Shown: positions 1-8,500, counted from the stretch's first letter. The stretch is DNA of 64,000 nt from Collinsella sp. An7 (GCF_002159335.1 NZ_NFHP01000003.1:1-64000); one strand, 5' to 3'. Notes: generated by a model not told the origin, from the sequence alone. Numbers and translations are program-made.

Positions 1-1
1 C

Positions 2-28
2 AAACGAAAACGGACCCCGAAGGGTCCG
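2..28 (-). terminator. Rho-independent terminator of tRNA-Glu
   Basis: Read on the minus strand, this is a 7-bp stem (CGGACCC/GGGTCCG) closed by a stable TTCG tetraloop and followed by a T-rich run (TTTTCGTTT). It lies 10 bases past the encoded CCA end of the tRNA, which is where the tRNA transcript should end. Confidence 0.9.
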
Positions 29-38
29 TAAAACTCGA

Positions 39-115
39 TGGTAGCCCGTACCAGATTCGAACTGGTGATCTCCGCCTTGAGAGGGCGGCGTCCTAAACCG
101 CTAGACGAACGGGCC
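39..115 (-). tRNA. tRNA-Glu (anticodon CUC)
   Basis: On the minus strand the acceptor arm GGCCCGT pairs with ACGGGCT, with a G-U pair at 1-72. The anticodon stem CCGCC/GGCGG encloses the loop CTCTCAA, giving anticodon CUC, which reads GAG (Glu). The T-arm contains GTTCGAATC and the 3' CCA is encoded. GAG is a heavily used glutamate codon in this G+C-rich genome. The gene has its own promoter and terminator, so it is probably a single-gene unit. The matching synthetase, gltX, lies at 19468-20949. Confidence 0.95.
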
Positions 116-151
116 ATGTCACACGTGGGCTTAGCCCTTGTGCGAGTAGGT

Positions 152-180
152 ATATTACGGGAAGCCGCTCAACCGCGCAA
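152..180 (-). promoter_or_regulatory. Sigma70-type promoter of tRNA-Glu
   Basis: On the minus strand there is a -35 hexamer TTGCGC (175-180), a 17-base spacer and a -10 hexamer TAATAT (152-157), placed about 30 bases before the tRNA 5' end. The AT-rich -10 stands out from its surroundings. Spacing and position fit a housekeeping promoter. Confidence 0.6.
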
Positions 181-371
181 GACCCTATTGCCAAGTTTTT
201 AGAACTTATGGGTATCCCGTGAAGGCGCTCTGGCACGGGGTCGCGCGCAGCGCTCTGGAGTTTTCTGCCGCTGGCCAAATGGTTCAGGGTGCGCGCGGGC
301 CATACGGTACACTACAAAGATACGGATTGTACGGATGGCCGGGGACGCCCGGTTGCTGCTAGGGGAGCGCC

Positions 372-1805
372 ATGTCGGATCCAATCAAGCACACTACGCC
401 CAAGGGAACGGTCGATGCGGCCCCCGCGGGCGGAGATGACCACAAGGGCGCGCGCCGTGGTGCGATCTTTATCGGCTTCGTCCTCATCTGCTACATCATC
501 TTTTTGGTGGTTACCGGGCAGGTCGCCCAGTTTTGGTCGGCCATGCAGAACGTACAGATTCCCTGGCTCGTGGTGGCCTGCGTCTGCATGGGGCTCTACA
601 TGCTGTTTGGTGTGGCGGCCTACGCCATCGCTGTGTGGCTCGATCCCAATTCGCCGGTGGGCGTGCGTGACCTCATCTCGGTCGAGATGAGCGGTATCTT
701 CTTTGGCAACCTCACGCCCATGATGGTCGGTTCGTCGCCTGCGCAGATCTACCGCCTCACTAAGTGCGGCATGAATGCGGGCGAGGCGGCGGCAACGCAG
801 TTTACGCGTTTTATCGTCTACCAGTTTGGCCTCGTGGCTTGGGGCGCCATCCTGCTGCTTGCGCGCATGCCGTTCTTTGCCGAGAAGTACGGCGACATCA
901 CCTTGCTGTGCGTCTTTAGCTTTGGCGGGCACTTCTTGCTGCTGCTCGCAATCTTTGCCGTGTGCCTCATGCCCGGGACGGTCATCAAGGTCGGGCGGCT
1001 GGTGCTCTCGGTTCTTGCGCGCATGGGCGTTGCCACGCACAAGATCGAGGAGTGGCGGACCTTCCTCGATACCGAGGTCTACTCGTTCTCCGAGAAGTTC
1101 AAGGTGTCAGCCGCGCATCGCTCGTCGATGGCACTCACGGTCGTCATCACGATGATCCAGCTCGCTTTCTTCTACCTCGTGCCGTACTTCCTCATGCTGT
1201 CGTTTGGCCACCACGATGTCGACTTCTTCTCGGTGATGGCAGCCTCCGCGTTTGTGCAGCTGCTCTCCTCGGCCGTGCCGCTCCCCGGTGGCACGGGCGG
1301 CGCCGAGGGCGGCTTTGCGCTCTTCCTGGGGCACTTCTATGGCTCTGCGGCAACGGCGGGTTATCTGCTCTGGCGCCTCATCACCTTTATCGCCCCGACC
1401 ATCATCGCCGCCCCCATGCTCGGCCTCAAGAGCGCTCACCGCGCGACGATCCACGAGCGCTGGGTGCGGTTCTCCGGGCGGTTTATGCCGATTACGGCCC
1501 AGCGACGCTCCGGAAGCTCGCGGCATGCGGCCGAGCGTCGTGAGCTCCATGCCGGAGTCGTTGAGGCACCTGCGGCTGCGCTGACTCAAGAGGCCGAGGC
1601 CCCGACCGAGCACGCCGTCTCTGCGTCGCAGGCGGGCACTGCTGCAGCGCCGGAGCCGCGTGCTGCAAAGACTGTCTCGGCGGCTCAGCCCTCGCCCGCG
1701 GGCAAGCCCAAGGCCAAGCGCAAGAAGGCGCCGCGCGCCGTGGTGCGCCGGACCTCGGAGGGCATCACCGTGATCCCGCGGGCGCCGCGCAAGCCCAAGC
1801 AGTAA
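372..1805 (+). CDS. Flippase-like/LPG-synthase transmembrane-domain protein (YbhN/UPF0104 family)
   Basis: This 477-residue polytopic membrane protein has several hydrophobic helices between residues about 35 and 350. Near residue 303 it has the glycine-rich PLPGGTGGAEGG segment, the conserved P-x-PGG-x-G-x-x-E hallmark of the lysylphosphatidylglycerol-synthase transmembrane domain family. Relatives without the synthase domain are annotated as flippase-like proteins; substrate and direction are unknown, and no catalytic synthase domain follows here. Instead, residues about 375-477 form a disordered Ala/Pro/Glu tail ending in a very basic stretch (KPKAKRKKAPRAVVRR), probably cytoplasmic. The start is supported by GGGGAG seven bases upstream. 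The stop codon abuts the first position of the 82-bp repeat array. Confidence 0.85.
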   Translation: MSDPIKHTTPKGTVDAAPAGGDDHKGARRGAIFIGFVLICYIIFLVVTGQVAQFWSAMQNVQIPWLVVACVCMGLYMLFGVAAYAIAVWLDPNSPVGVRDLISVEMSGIFFGNLTPMMVGSSPAQIYRLTKCGMNAGEAAATQFTRFIVYQFGLVAWGAILLLARMPFFAEKYGDITLLCVFSFGGHFLLLLAIFAVCLMPGTVIKVGRLVLSVLARMGVATHKIEEWRTFLDTEVYSFSEKFKVSAAHRSSMALTVVITMIQLAFFYLVPYFLMLSFGHHDVDFFSVMAASAFVQLLSSAVPLPGGTGGAEGGFALFLGHFYGSAATAGYLLWRLITFIAPTIIAAPMLGLKSAHRATIHERWVRFSGRFMPITAQRRSGSSRHAAERRELHAGVVEAPAAALTQEAEAPTEHAVSASQAGTAAAPEPRAAKTVSAAQPSPAGKPKAKRKKAPRAVVRRTSEGITVIPRAPRKPKQ

Positions 1806-2379
1806 GGGGGACGTGGCGCCGCGGCGCACCTACATCCCGGTTGCCCCGCAGATGGTCAAACGAAGGGGCCTCTCCTCCATCTGGTTTGACGTTCTGCGTA
1901 ACAACGTTCGGTTCGGCCTGCGTTCCCTTGCGGCTTGTCAAAGGAAGTCGCTGCTAGGGCATCTCGTTTGACATTCTGCAGGATAACGCTGTCGCCGTTC
2001 TGCGTTCCGCTACAGCTTGTCAAAATATGATGACGCCCAGGTTCCCCGTTTGACGTATTGCAGTACAACATTCGGCCCAGCCTGCATTCCGTTGCGGATC
2101 GTCAAAAGAAGCCGTCGGGTGGATTCCCCGTTTGACGTTCTGCGGCATAACGTTCTGGTCGGTCTTTGTTCCGCCGCAGCCCGTTACATGAATCCGCTGA
2201 TTGGGCGCCTGGTTTGACGTTCTGCGGTATTACGCTCAAGCAGGTCTGAATTCCGCTGCATCCTGGCAAAAGAATGTGTCGCGCGGGCGTCCCGCTTGAC
2301 GCCCTGCGATGCAATCCGGGTACGCGCACGGCCATCACTTTGCAGGGCGGCTGGGCCCGGTCTGAATCTTCAGGTCGGG
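1803..2379. repeat. 82-bp-period palindromic repeat array 1 (fills the 705-bp gap before the MarR gene)
   Basis: Modules of exactly 58 bp begin with TTTGAC at 1885, 1967, 2049, 2131 and 2213, and a degenerate one (CTTGAC) begins at 2295. Intervening segments are exactly 24 bp, giving a strict 82-bp period. The tail of an earlier copy (GTCAAA) ends at 1860, which places its virtual start at 1803. Each module is an imperfect palindrome with 22-bp arms of the pattern TTTGAC-N3-CTGC-N5-AACG (arm spacing varies by a base) around a 14-bp centre, usually ending in GTCAAA. The 24-bp segments are only loosely similar, with purine-rich starts and CG-rich ends. The array ends in an inverted repeat at 2356-2379 resembling the end of array 2. 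No convincing gene is present. Confidence 0.9.
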
Positions 2380-2434
2380 ATCGGTTGCTGTTCTTTAGGT
2401 AATCCAGTCCCGCACTAACTATTCGGCCGAAGGC

Positions 2435-2463
2435 TTGACACTCTCGGCAAACGGTCGTACAAC
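2435..2463 (+). promoter_or_regulatory. Promoter of the MarR/YczE operon
   Basis: A perfect -35 hexamer TTGACA (2435-2440), a 17-base spacer and a -10 hexamer TACAAC (2458-2463) lie 48 bases before the MarR start codon. Transcription would start close to the palindrome at 2467-2487. Confidence 0.7.
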
Positions 2464-2466
2464 TTT

Positions 2467-2487
2467 GAATACCAACTGTTTGTATTC
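2467..2487. promoter_or_regulatory. Candidate MarR operator
   Basis: A 21-bp palindrome has perfect outer arms GAATAC and GTATTC around a nine-base centre, and begins four bases after the -10 hexamer. Length, symmetry and position over the transcription start fit a MarR-dimer site through which the regulator at 2511 would repress its own operon. Assignment to that regulator is inferred from position. Confidence 0.6.
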
Positions 2488-2510
2488 CAACGGTTAACAC
2501 ATCAGGGGAG

Positions 2511-2957
2511 ATGACCATGGGGGATCCCCAGCCCATCCATCATCAGCTCTTGGTCGCCTTTTCGCACTCCAACCGCGCGATGCTCTCGCGCAGCCGAGCC
2601 GCCGGTCTCAAGCCGGGGCAGCCTAAAGTGCTCGAGTACGTTGTCTTTCATGAAGGGTGCTCACAGCGCGACATTGCACGCGCTTGCGTCATGGACAAGT
2701 CCACGGTCACGAGTGTAGTAACCCGCATGGAGGAGGAAGGGCTTCTCGAGCGACGGGCTCGCCCGGGAGACCGTCGCGAGGTGGAGATTCGCCTCACACA
2801 GTCAGGGCGCGACGCGGCCGAGAAGGTGCTCAGGTACCGCGACGAGGTGGATGACATCGCTTGGGGCAACCTCACGCACGAGGAGCGAGCGGAGCTCTCA
2901 TCGCTCCTTGCCCGCGTGATTCGCCATTTTGAGGGCGCCGAGGAGAAGGGGAGATAG
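2511..2957 (+). CDS. MarR-family winged-helix transcriptional regulator
   Basis: This 148-residue protein is typical in length for MarR. Residues about 30-105 form the winged helix-turn-helix: a helix with GQPKVLEYV, the HTH segment SQRDIARACVMDKSTVTSVV, and a wing rich in basic residues (LLERRARPGDRREVEIRLT). The flanking helices form the dimer interface. The start at 2511 follows AGGGGAG; a second ATG at 2517 is possible. Promoter and palindromic operator lie directly upstream, implying autorepression. The downstream membrane-protein gene starts on the base after the stop codon, so the two are co-transcribed and the membrane protein is the likely regulated product. The ligand cannot be deduced. 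Confidence 0.9.
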   Translation: MTMGDPQPIHHQLLVAFSHSNRAMLSRSRAAGLKPGQPKVLEYVVFHEGCSQRDIARACVMDKSTVTSVVTRMEEEGLLERRARPGDRREVEIRLTQSGRDAAEKVLRYRDEVDDIAWGNLTHEERAELSSLLARVIRHFEGAEEKGR

Positions 2958-3770
2958 ATGCAGGTGGACCTTACCGTAGAAGAAGACATGTCGCTGGCGG
3001 AGCATCTTGGGGACATTGCGCCGGGTACCTTGCGTTCGCGGGAGGCGGCTGACCTCATCAGTCGCATCGGTCGCGAGCGCGCCGTGCAAGACGCTCATGC
3101 CAACCTGCTGCAGCGCTATCTCTGGTTTATCCTGGGTGTGGCCATCAACTCGTTTGGCGTGGCCTTTATCACCAAGGCGGCGCTCGGAACCTCTCCGGTC
3201 TCAAGCGTTCCCTACGTGCTCGACCTCGCCTTTTCGCCCACGCTCGGTGAGTTCACCTTTGTTCTCAACACCCTCTACGTGCTCATGCAGGTGGCGATGC
3301 TGCGGCGTGACTTTAAGCCCATCCAGCTACTGCAGCTTGCGGTGAACGTGGTCTTCAGCGCGCTCATCGACGTGAGCATGGGCTTCCTCGGTTGGCTCAA
3401 CCCCACCACACTGCCTTTGCAGCTCGTCTCGCTCGTTGCGGGTTGCGCGATTCTTGCGCTTGGCATTGCTATCGAGGTCGCCCCGAACGTTCTCGTCGTG
3501 CCCGGTGAAGGGCTGGTGCGCACGATTTCGGGCGTGACGGAGAAGCCCTTTGGCACCTGCAAGGTCGCCTTTGACGTGACGCTCGTTGCCATTGCTGTGG
3601 TGCTTTCGTTTCTCTTTTTTGGGCGGCTCAACGGCCTGGGGCTTGGCACCATCGTCTCGGCGCTCGCCGTGGGGCGTCTCTGCAACCTCTACAACCTGCA
3701 CCTGCCGCTGATCGCTGCCATCGCGCGCCTCACGCGCGGTCGGTACGGAGCGCCGCGCGAGGCCCTTTAA
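2958..3770 (+). CDS. YczE/YyaS/YitT-family integral membrane protein
   Basis: This 270-residue membrane protein has about five or six helices. After a hydrophilic N-terminus of about 50 residues comes WFILGVAINSFGVAFITKA followed by LGTSPVSSVPY, the conserved first-helix and loop signature of the YczE/YitT-like family (COG2364). Members are uncharacterised membrane proteins, some linked to peptide or antibiotic production, and are often paired with a MarR or GntR regulator. The gene is translationally coupled to the MarR gene, since ATG follows its TAG directly. It has its own ribosome-binding site, GAAGGGGAG. A role in export or stress is plausible but unproven. Confidence 0.85.
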   Translation: MQVDLTVEEDMSLAEHLGDIAPGTLRSREAADLISRIGRERAVQDAHANLLQRYLWFILGVAINSFGVAFITKAALGTSPVSSVPYVLDLAFSPTLGEFTFVLNTLYVLMQVAMLRRDFKPIQLLQLAVNVVFSALIDVSMGFLGWLNPTTLPLQLVSLVAGCAILALGIAIEVAPNVLVVPGEGLVRTISGVTEKPFGTCKVAFDVTLVAIAVVLSFLFFGRLNGLGLGTIVSALAVGRLCNLYNLHLPLIAAIARLTRGRYGAPREAL

Positions 3771-3813
3771 GTGGCAGCGGCGAGCGGCGTATCTTGGGGT
3801 TTAGCTGGACTGT

Positions 3814-4117
3814 CCGGCTACTCTGTAGCGTAACGCTCGCGCTGGCCCGCATTCCGCTGCAGTCTGTCTAAGGGGAGCGCAGCTTACGTTTCTCGTTTGA
3901 TGTTTTGCGGTGCAGCGCCTGAGTTGGTCTGCGTTTCGCTGCATCTTGTCAAAAGGAGCTGTCGTCCGAACGCCTTGTTTGACATTCTGCTACATAACGC
4001 TTGGGTCGACCTGTATTCCACGGCGTCTTGTCAAACGAGGCTGCTGCATGGGCGCCTCGTTTGACATTCCGCAGTGCAACTTGGGCGTGCTGTGCGATTA
4101 CCGCACTACAGAACAGC
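3814..4117. repeat. 82-bp-period palindromic repeat array 2
   Basis: This belongs to the same family as the array at 1803-2379. The 58-bp modules begin at 3814 (degenerate left end), 3896, 3978 and 4060 (truncated or degenerate right half), again with exact 82-bp spacing and 24-bp intermodule segments (3872-3895, 3954-3977, 4036-4059). The GTCAAA ends at 3953 and 4035 are intact. The array leads into a strong hairpin at 4117-4154. It fills the gap between the YczE-like gene and the convergent ABC permease; no gene is seen in it. Confidence 0.9.
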
Positions 4118-4154
4118 CGGGCCCGGTCTGATTGTTCAGGCCGGGCCCGGTTTT
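4117..4154 (+). terminator. Strong terminator hairpin closing repeat array 2
   Basis: The self-complementary 10-mer CCGGGCCCGG occurs at 4117-4126 and 4141-4150. Between the two copies, CTGA and TCAG pair around a TTGT loop, giving a 14-15-bp stem followed by TTTT. The T run marks it as a plus-strand terminator, able to stop read-through from 2511-3770 into the convergent ABC permease gene. A related, weaker inverted repeat ends array 1 at 2356-2379. Confidence 0.75.
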
Positions 4155-4189
4155 GCGGTGCGCCTGCTGATTGCGACGTTGCTGCGCCC

Positions 4190-7096
4190 CTACAGCGCGT
4201 CGGTGCGCAGCGACTCCACGATGCTCGCGCTCTTGCTCTTGGTGAGCGCATAGATGCAGCTCACGATGATGATCGCCACCACCACGATGCCGGCGATCAG
4301 GATCTCCCGCCACGGCACGGTGAGCGCGTAGGTCGCAAAGGACTGGCTCATGGTGTTGGCGAGGAGCGCTGTGACCCCAAGCCCCAGCGCAAGGCCGATG
4401 GCAAAACCGCGCAGCGCATAGCTCGTACACTCGTAGGCGATCATCCGCCTAAAGGCGCGGTTGCCCATGCCGATGGACTTGAGCACCGCAAACTCGCGGC
4501 GGCGCAGGATGAGCGAGTTGGTGAGGGTGTTAAAGACGTTCGTCACGGCGATGAGCCCGCAGATGACGGTAAAGCAGTAGATAAAAGTCTGCACCGTGTC
4601 GGCCATCATCCGCGTCTGCATCTTGGCGGCGGCGTAGTTGGTATAGGCGCAGTCGAGCTCGGGGTAGCCCTCGGCAATGGTGGAGATGGCGTCCTCGGCG
4701 CGTGACGCCGCGTCGCCGGAGCCGGCGCAGTCAAAGTTCATCCATGCGTTGCCAAAGCCCATGGTGCGGGTGAGGTCGATGGCCGAGAGGGGCAGGATGA
4801 GCGTGAGCGCGCGTCCGTGCGCGACGAGGCCTGTGGGCGCGGCGTCGGCAAGGGCGCCCACCTCGATGGAGTCGGAGGTGGCGATCGCTTGACCGAGCGG
4901 GACAAACTGCTCCGATCCGTCGGGTGCGTTGTACCACACGGCGCGCTCGCCGTTCTCGTCGGAGACCACGCCGCCCGCATAGAAGCCGTCCAGGTTTGCG
5001 AACGACAGGCTCTCGATCTGGCCGGTGGCCGAGATGGGCGAGTAGCTCGAGTAGATGCCCGCGTCGTTGACGTCGTAGCGGTTGAGGGCGATGGCGCGCG
5101 GTGCGGCCAGGTCACAGAACTCCTTGGCCGAGAGACCCTGCTCCTCCACGTAGGAGCGCCACAGGGCATCGTCGAGGTACTCCACGTAGACGGGACCCGA
5201 CCAGCCGCCGTCTTGGAGCATGGTGCCAAAGAATTGCGCCGAGCCGCTCGCGCTGACCATGTTGGCGGGGATAAGGGCGTCGGCGATGTAGGTCATGCCG
5301 TAGCCAACCTGGCGCGCGCCCTCGATATCGGCTGTGTCGCCGGCCAAGCGCTCGAGTGCTCGGGCGATGCCCGCGTTGTCGTAGGTGCCGTCCTCGCGCA
5401 GGAGCGCCCCGTCTGTACCGGCCGATGCCGTAGCGTCGATCCGCACCGAGAGGTCGACGCTCTCCACCGTGTTAAGCGCGGTGGAGCTTGCGTAGCCAAG
5501 GACGTTGGCGATGCTCCCCGAGATGATGAGGAGCGCGACCGAGATGGCAAGGGCGGAGACCGTCACGCGGCCCTTGGAGGTGCTCCGCGAGAGGTTGCGG
5601 TGGGCGACAAAGCCGGGCACGCCAAAGAGCCGGGCGGAAAGACCGCGCGGGCGGGCGGCGAGCTCGTCGGGTGTCTCGACTTTGGCGCGGCGGGCGGTAC
5701 GGGTGAGCTTGCGGCGAGCACGCCCGGTGAGGCGCACGTCCTGCGTTTGGCGGATGGCGTCCACGGCCGAGACGCGGCTCGCGCGGCGGGCAGGGAGCCA
5801 GGCGCTTACGAGGAGCGTCGCCAGGGCGAGGGCCGCCGAGAGGGCGATGGCCACAGGGTCCACCACCACGCGCACCTCCACGCCATAGGTGTTGACGTCA
5901 AACATCGCGGCAAGGCCCTCACCGGTGCAGGTAAAGACAACGAGGCAGCCGAGGAGTCCGAGCGCGATGCCGAGGGGGATGCCGATGGCGCCGAGTACGA
6001 GCGACTCGGTGAGGACAGTGCGGCGGAGCTGCCGGCGGCTCGCGCCGAGGGACGAGAGGAGCCCGAACTGCCGCGTGCGCTCGGCCACCGAGATGGCAAA
6101 AGCGTTGTAGACGAGCGAGATGCCCGCGACGAGGATGACCGCGGCAAGGATGGCGGCGATGCCGTAGAGGGTGTCCCAGATGTCGGCCGAGCCGGTGACG
6201 CCCTGCCAGCGCAGGAGCGTGTTGTGTGTCACCACGCCGCCTTGGGCAAGGTCGTCAGTCTCGGTGAGCTCGGCGGTAACGGCGTCGACGTCGGCGGCGC
6301 GCTTGAGCGAGAAGAGCGAGGAGACGGTCGTTGCCGGCGCGTCGTCCACAAGGGCGGCTGCCGCAGCCGTGCCGTCGTCGTAGGTGTAGAGGCAGTTGCC
6401 GCCGAGCGCGCGCGTGGCGGAGAAGCCGTAGGAGCGGTAGAAGCCAACGACGGTATAGGCGCGCGTGCCGAGGTCGGGCGTAAAGGAGTTCTCGGTGGTC
6501 TCGTCATCATAATAGGAGCCGATGTCGGAGGTGCCGGTGACGGTTTGCTCTTCACCCGTGTCGGAATCGACAAAGCGCACCGTGCGCGTGCCGAGCTCCG
6601 CGGTGAGGGTGCTGCCCACGCTGATGGGGCCCGTGCTGGTAAGACCGCAGGGCGCGAGCTCGACGCCGTCGAGGTAGTGGGGGAGGATGACCTCGCCGGG
6701 CGCCTCGGGCGCGCGGCCGGACTCGATCTTGGGCAGGGCGACGAGGTGGTCCGGGTCGTCGGCGGGCCACGTCTTGGCAAAGAGCCAGTTGCCGTAGTCG
6801 GCAGCGTTCTCGCTCCCGAGGTCGATGGTGCCCAGCTCGGCGACCTCAAGATGGTCGGCGATGCGGTCGTCGTCCTCGATAAACGAGAGCCCCTGCTCGC
6901 TGAGCCCGGCGGCTTCCACCTGCCAGGTGCCCTCGTCTGCGGCGGTGCGTTCGGCAAGGAGGGTCTGGATGCTCACCACGCTCGTGAGCACTGCGGTGAT
7001 GAGCGCGCAGGAGAGCGCGATGCCGATGACCGATACGATGGTGCGCGTGCGGTTTTTGGCGAGCGACCGCAGGGCAAAACGCGAGAAGACGCTCAT
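4190..7096 (-). CDS. MacB/FtsX-type ABC transporter permease
   Basis: This 968-residue permease has an N-terminal helix (about 18-40) followed by a large extracytoplasmic domain. Its first FtsX-like module lies near residues 305-430 (three helices, including [19 protein letters not shown] before the linker). After a basic cytoplasmic linker comes a second helix and extracytoplasmic domain, and a second FtsX module near residues 845-965. Two FtsX modules in one chain match the large permeases in actinobacterial and firmicute ATPase-permease pairs. Such MacB-like systems act mechanically on envelope or periplasmic substrates. The ATG follows GGAGG and comes immediately after the ATPase stop codon. 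The substrate is unknown. Confidence 0.9.
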   Translation of the reverse strand: MSVFSRFALRSLAKNRTRTIVSVIGIALSCALITAVLTSVVSIQTLLAERTAADEGTWQVEAAGLSEQGLSFIEDDDRIADHLEVAELGTIDLGSENAADYGNWLFAKTWPADDPDHLVALPKIESGRAPEAPGEVILPHYLDGVELAPCGLTSTGPISVGSTLTAELGTRTVRFVDSDTGEEQTVTGTSDIGSYYDDETTENSFTPDLGTRAYTVVGFYRSYGFSATRALGGNCLYTYDDGTAAAAALVDDAPATTVSSLFSLKRAADVDAVTAELTETDDLAQGGVVTHNTLLRWQGVTGSADIWDTLYGIAAILAAVILVAGISLVYNAFAISVAERTRQFGLLSSLGASRRQLRRTVLTESLVLGAIGIPLGIALGLLGCLVVFTCTGEGLAAMFDVNTYGVEVRVVVDPVAIALSAALALATLLVSAWLPARRASRVSAVDAIRQTQDVRLTGRARRKLTRTARRAKVETPDELAARPRGLSARLFGVPGFVAHRNLSRSTSKGRVTVSALAISVALLIISGSIANVLGYASSTALNTVESVDLSVRIDATASAGTDGALLREDGTYDNAGIARALERLAGDTADIEGARQVGYGMTYIADALIPANMVSASGSAQFFGTMLQDGGWSGPVYVEYLDDALWRSYVEEQGLSAKEFCDLAAPRAIALNRYDVNDAGIYSSYSPISATGQIESLSFANLDGFYAGGVVSDENGERAVWYNAPDGSEQFVPLGQAIATSDSIEVGALADAAPTGLVAHGRALTLILPLSAIDLTRTMGFGNAWMNFDCAGSGDAASRAEDAISTIAEGYPELDCAYTNYAAAKMQTRMMADTVQTFIYCFTVICGLIAVTNVFNTLTNSLILRRREFAVLKSIGMGNRAFRRMIAYECTSYALRGFAIGLALGLGVTALLANTMSQSFATYALTVPWREILIAGIVVVAIIIVSCIYALTKSKSASIVESLRTDAL

Positions 7097-7867
7097 TTAC
7101 CGCACCTCCTGCCCAAGGGGGTTGGCTGGGGACGTGTTCCGTTCATCCCCTCTGGGGGCGGCGGCACTTCGGGCAAGAGGGGGCGCGGTGCGGCGGCGCT
7201 CGTCGCGCACCAAGCGTCCGTCCTCGATGGCAAGGACGCGGTCGGCCTGCAGGGCGATATCCTCGTCGTGGGTGATCACGATGAGCGTCTGCTTGAGCTG
7301 GCGGTTAGAGTCGCGCAGAAGCTGCATGATCTCGGTCGAGTTCTTGGAGTCGAGGTTGCCCGTGGGCTCGTCGGCAAGCACCACGGCGGGCGCGTTCATG
7401 AGGGCGCGGCCGATGGCGACCCGCTGCTGCTGCCCGCCCGAGAGCTGGTTGGGGAGGGCGTGCTCGCGGCCCGTGAGTTTGAGCGCGCGGAGGAGCATCT
7501 CAAGGCGCCGTGCGTTGACCTCTCGGCCGTCCATGCGCACGGGGAGCGTCATGTTCTCTACCACGTCGAGCACGGGGATGAGGTTGTAGAACTGGTAGAC
7601 GAGGCCGACCTCTCGGCGGCGAAAGACGGCAAGCTCCTCGTCCGTGCGGGCGAAGATGTCCTGTCCCTGGAGCCGTACGGTGCCCGAGGTGGGTCGGTCG
7701 ACGCCGCCCATGAGGTGCAGGAGGGTGGACTTGCCGGAGCCGGAGCTCCCGATGATGGCGATAAACTCACCCGCCTCGACGCTGAACGAGACGTCATCGA
7801 GCGCTCGGACGGCAGTGGGGCCGGAGCCGTAGACGCGGGTGAGGTGCTCCACGGTAAGGATGTTCAT
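7097..7867 (-). CDS. ABC transporter ATP-binding protein (LolD/MacB type)
   Basis: This 256-residue ATPase is complete. Walker [10 protein letters not shown] lies at about 40-48, a Q-loop follows in [19 protein letters not shown], the signature is [15 protein letters not shown], Walker B is [14 protein letters not shown], and the H-loop is in LIVITHDED. The segment [11 protein letters not shown] and the [10 protein letters not shown] box are typical of LolD/MacB-type ATPases that partner FtsX permeases. I chose ATG at 7867 because GAAGGGAA precedes it; an in-frame ATG at 7915 would add 16 residues ahead of the family's conserved N-terminus. The stop TAA directly touches the permease ATG. Confidence 0.92.
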   Translation of the reverse strand: MNILTVEHLTRVYGSGPTAVRALDDVSFSVEAGEFIAIIGSSGSGKSTLLHLMGGVDRPTSGTVRLQGQDIFARTDEELAVFRRREVGLVYQFYNLIPVLDVVENMTLPVRMDGREVNARRLEMLLRALKLTGREHALPNQLSGGQQQRVAIGRALMNAPAVVLADEPTGNLDSKNSTEIMQLLRDSNRQLKQTLIVITHDEDIALQADRVLAIEDGRLVRDERRRTAPPLARSAAAPRGDERNTSPANPLGQEVR

Positions 7868-7893
7868 GGCGTTCCCTTCGCTTGCGGGGGACA

Positions 7894-7937
7894 GGTCACC
7901 TACCATAGTGGACAAGGCGCCTTGCCGCTAGGTGACC
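7894..7937. promoter_or_regulatory. Inverted repeat in the leader of the ABC transporter operon
   Basis: GGTCACCTA (7894-7902) and TAGGTGACC (7929-7937) are perfect 9-bp inverted copies separated by 26 bases that contain a second palindrome, AAGGCGCCTT (7914-7923). They lie between the candidate promoter (7964-7991) and the ATPase start. They could be a pair of regulator half-sites or a leader-RNA stem-loop. Confidence 0.5.
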
Positions 7938-7963
7938 GCCGCATGACACATCCGTCACATCCA

Positions 7964-7991
7964 AAGATACCCTCGCTGTATGACAGACAAA
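7964..7991 (-). promoter_or_regulatory. Candidate promoter of the ABC transporter operon
   Basis: On the minus strand TTTGTC (7986-7991), a 16-base spacer and TATCTT (7964-7969) lie about 95 bases before the ATPase start. The hexamers are only moderate matches. The 8063 gene on the other strand must have its own promoter in the same short gap. Confidence 0.35.
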
Positions 7992-8062
7992 TACTGCAGC
8001 TTAGTGCACTGTAGGGTTCGTATTGTCCTCGTAATGGATGAGGACGCAACGAGAATGGTGAG

Positions 8063-8500
8063 ATGATGAGGACCTCAAGAAGAGCTAAGCTGATTGCAGT
8101 TGCTGCTGGCGTGGCGCTGTTGCTGGGAGGTGGCACCGCTTATGCCGACAGCATCGAACCCTTTGCCATTACTCCCCAGTGGACAACCCGCTCCATCAAC
8201 ATCGGGCGTGTTGGGACATCGTGGGCGGGGGATGGAACGAAGTCTCTCACTTCGAGCAGCTATGGCCAGGCCACAGTTACTCGTGCATCTGGTGTTTCTG
8301 CCAGCAATGCTCTTCAGGTATCGGCGCGCAACAGCTCGGGAGACCTCCAGTACCCTTCACGCATCACTGCTTCCGGTCAAACGGTAACTTATATTCGAAA
8401 CACTTTTGGAGGAACCATTACCTTTACGCCGAGCATGCGGGCATCCTCTGGGACCATTTCGAATATCGGTGGTACGTGGCGGTATTACGAGATGCCGTAA
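8063..8500 (+). CDS. Small secreted protein of unknown family
   Basis: This 145-residue protein has a textbook signal peptide: basic start (MMRTSRRAK), hydrophobic core (LIAVAAGVALLLGGG) and a probable cleavage site after AYA at about residue 28. The mature part of about 117 residues is rich in Ser, Thr, Gly and Asn, has no cysteine, and alternates polar and beta-branched residues, suggesting an all-beta fold. It ends abruptly in a Trp-Arg-Tyr-Tyr segment. I do not recognise the family. It is the first gene of a plus-strand set with a membrane protein, an ABC exporter-like fusion and a membrane regulator, so it may be exported cargo, a bacteriocin-like factor or a sensor ligand. Codon use is less G+C-biased than in flanking genes. 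An inverted repeat, GTCCTC/GAGGAC (8025-8045), lies just upstream. Confidence 0.75.
   Translation: MMRTSRRAKLIAVAAGVALLLGGGTAYADSIEPFAITPQWTTRSINIGRVGTSWAGDGTKSLTSSSYGQATVTRASGVSASNALQVSARNSSGDLQYPSRITASGQTVTYIRNTFGGTITFTPSMRASSGTISNIGGTWRYYEMP

Noticed and set aside
1885-2300. CRISPR-like array of repeats and 24-bp spacers
   Set aside because: The repeats are 58 bp, palindromic and diverged from one another, the intervening segments are partly similar, and no cas gene is present. These are palindromic intergenic repeats.
4190-7867. BceAB-type antimicrobial-peptide detoxification transporter
   Set aside because: A two-component system lies nearby and its kinase lacks an external loop, as in BceS. 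But the 968-residue permease has two FtsX modules and two large external regions rather than the ten-helix BceB layout.
4817-8014. Very long plus-strand open frame (over 1,000 codons)
   Set aside because: It is antisense to the ABC permease and ATPase, has no recognisable domains and low-complexity composition. It arises from G+C bias at third positions. The same holds for 26862-29642 and 39159-42077.
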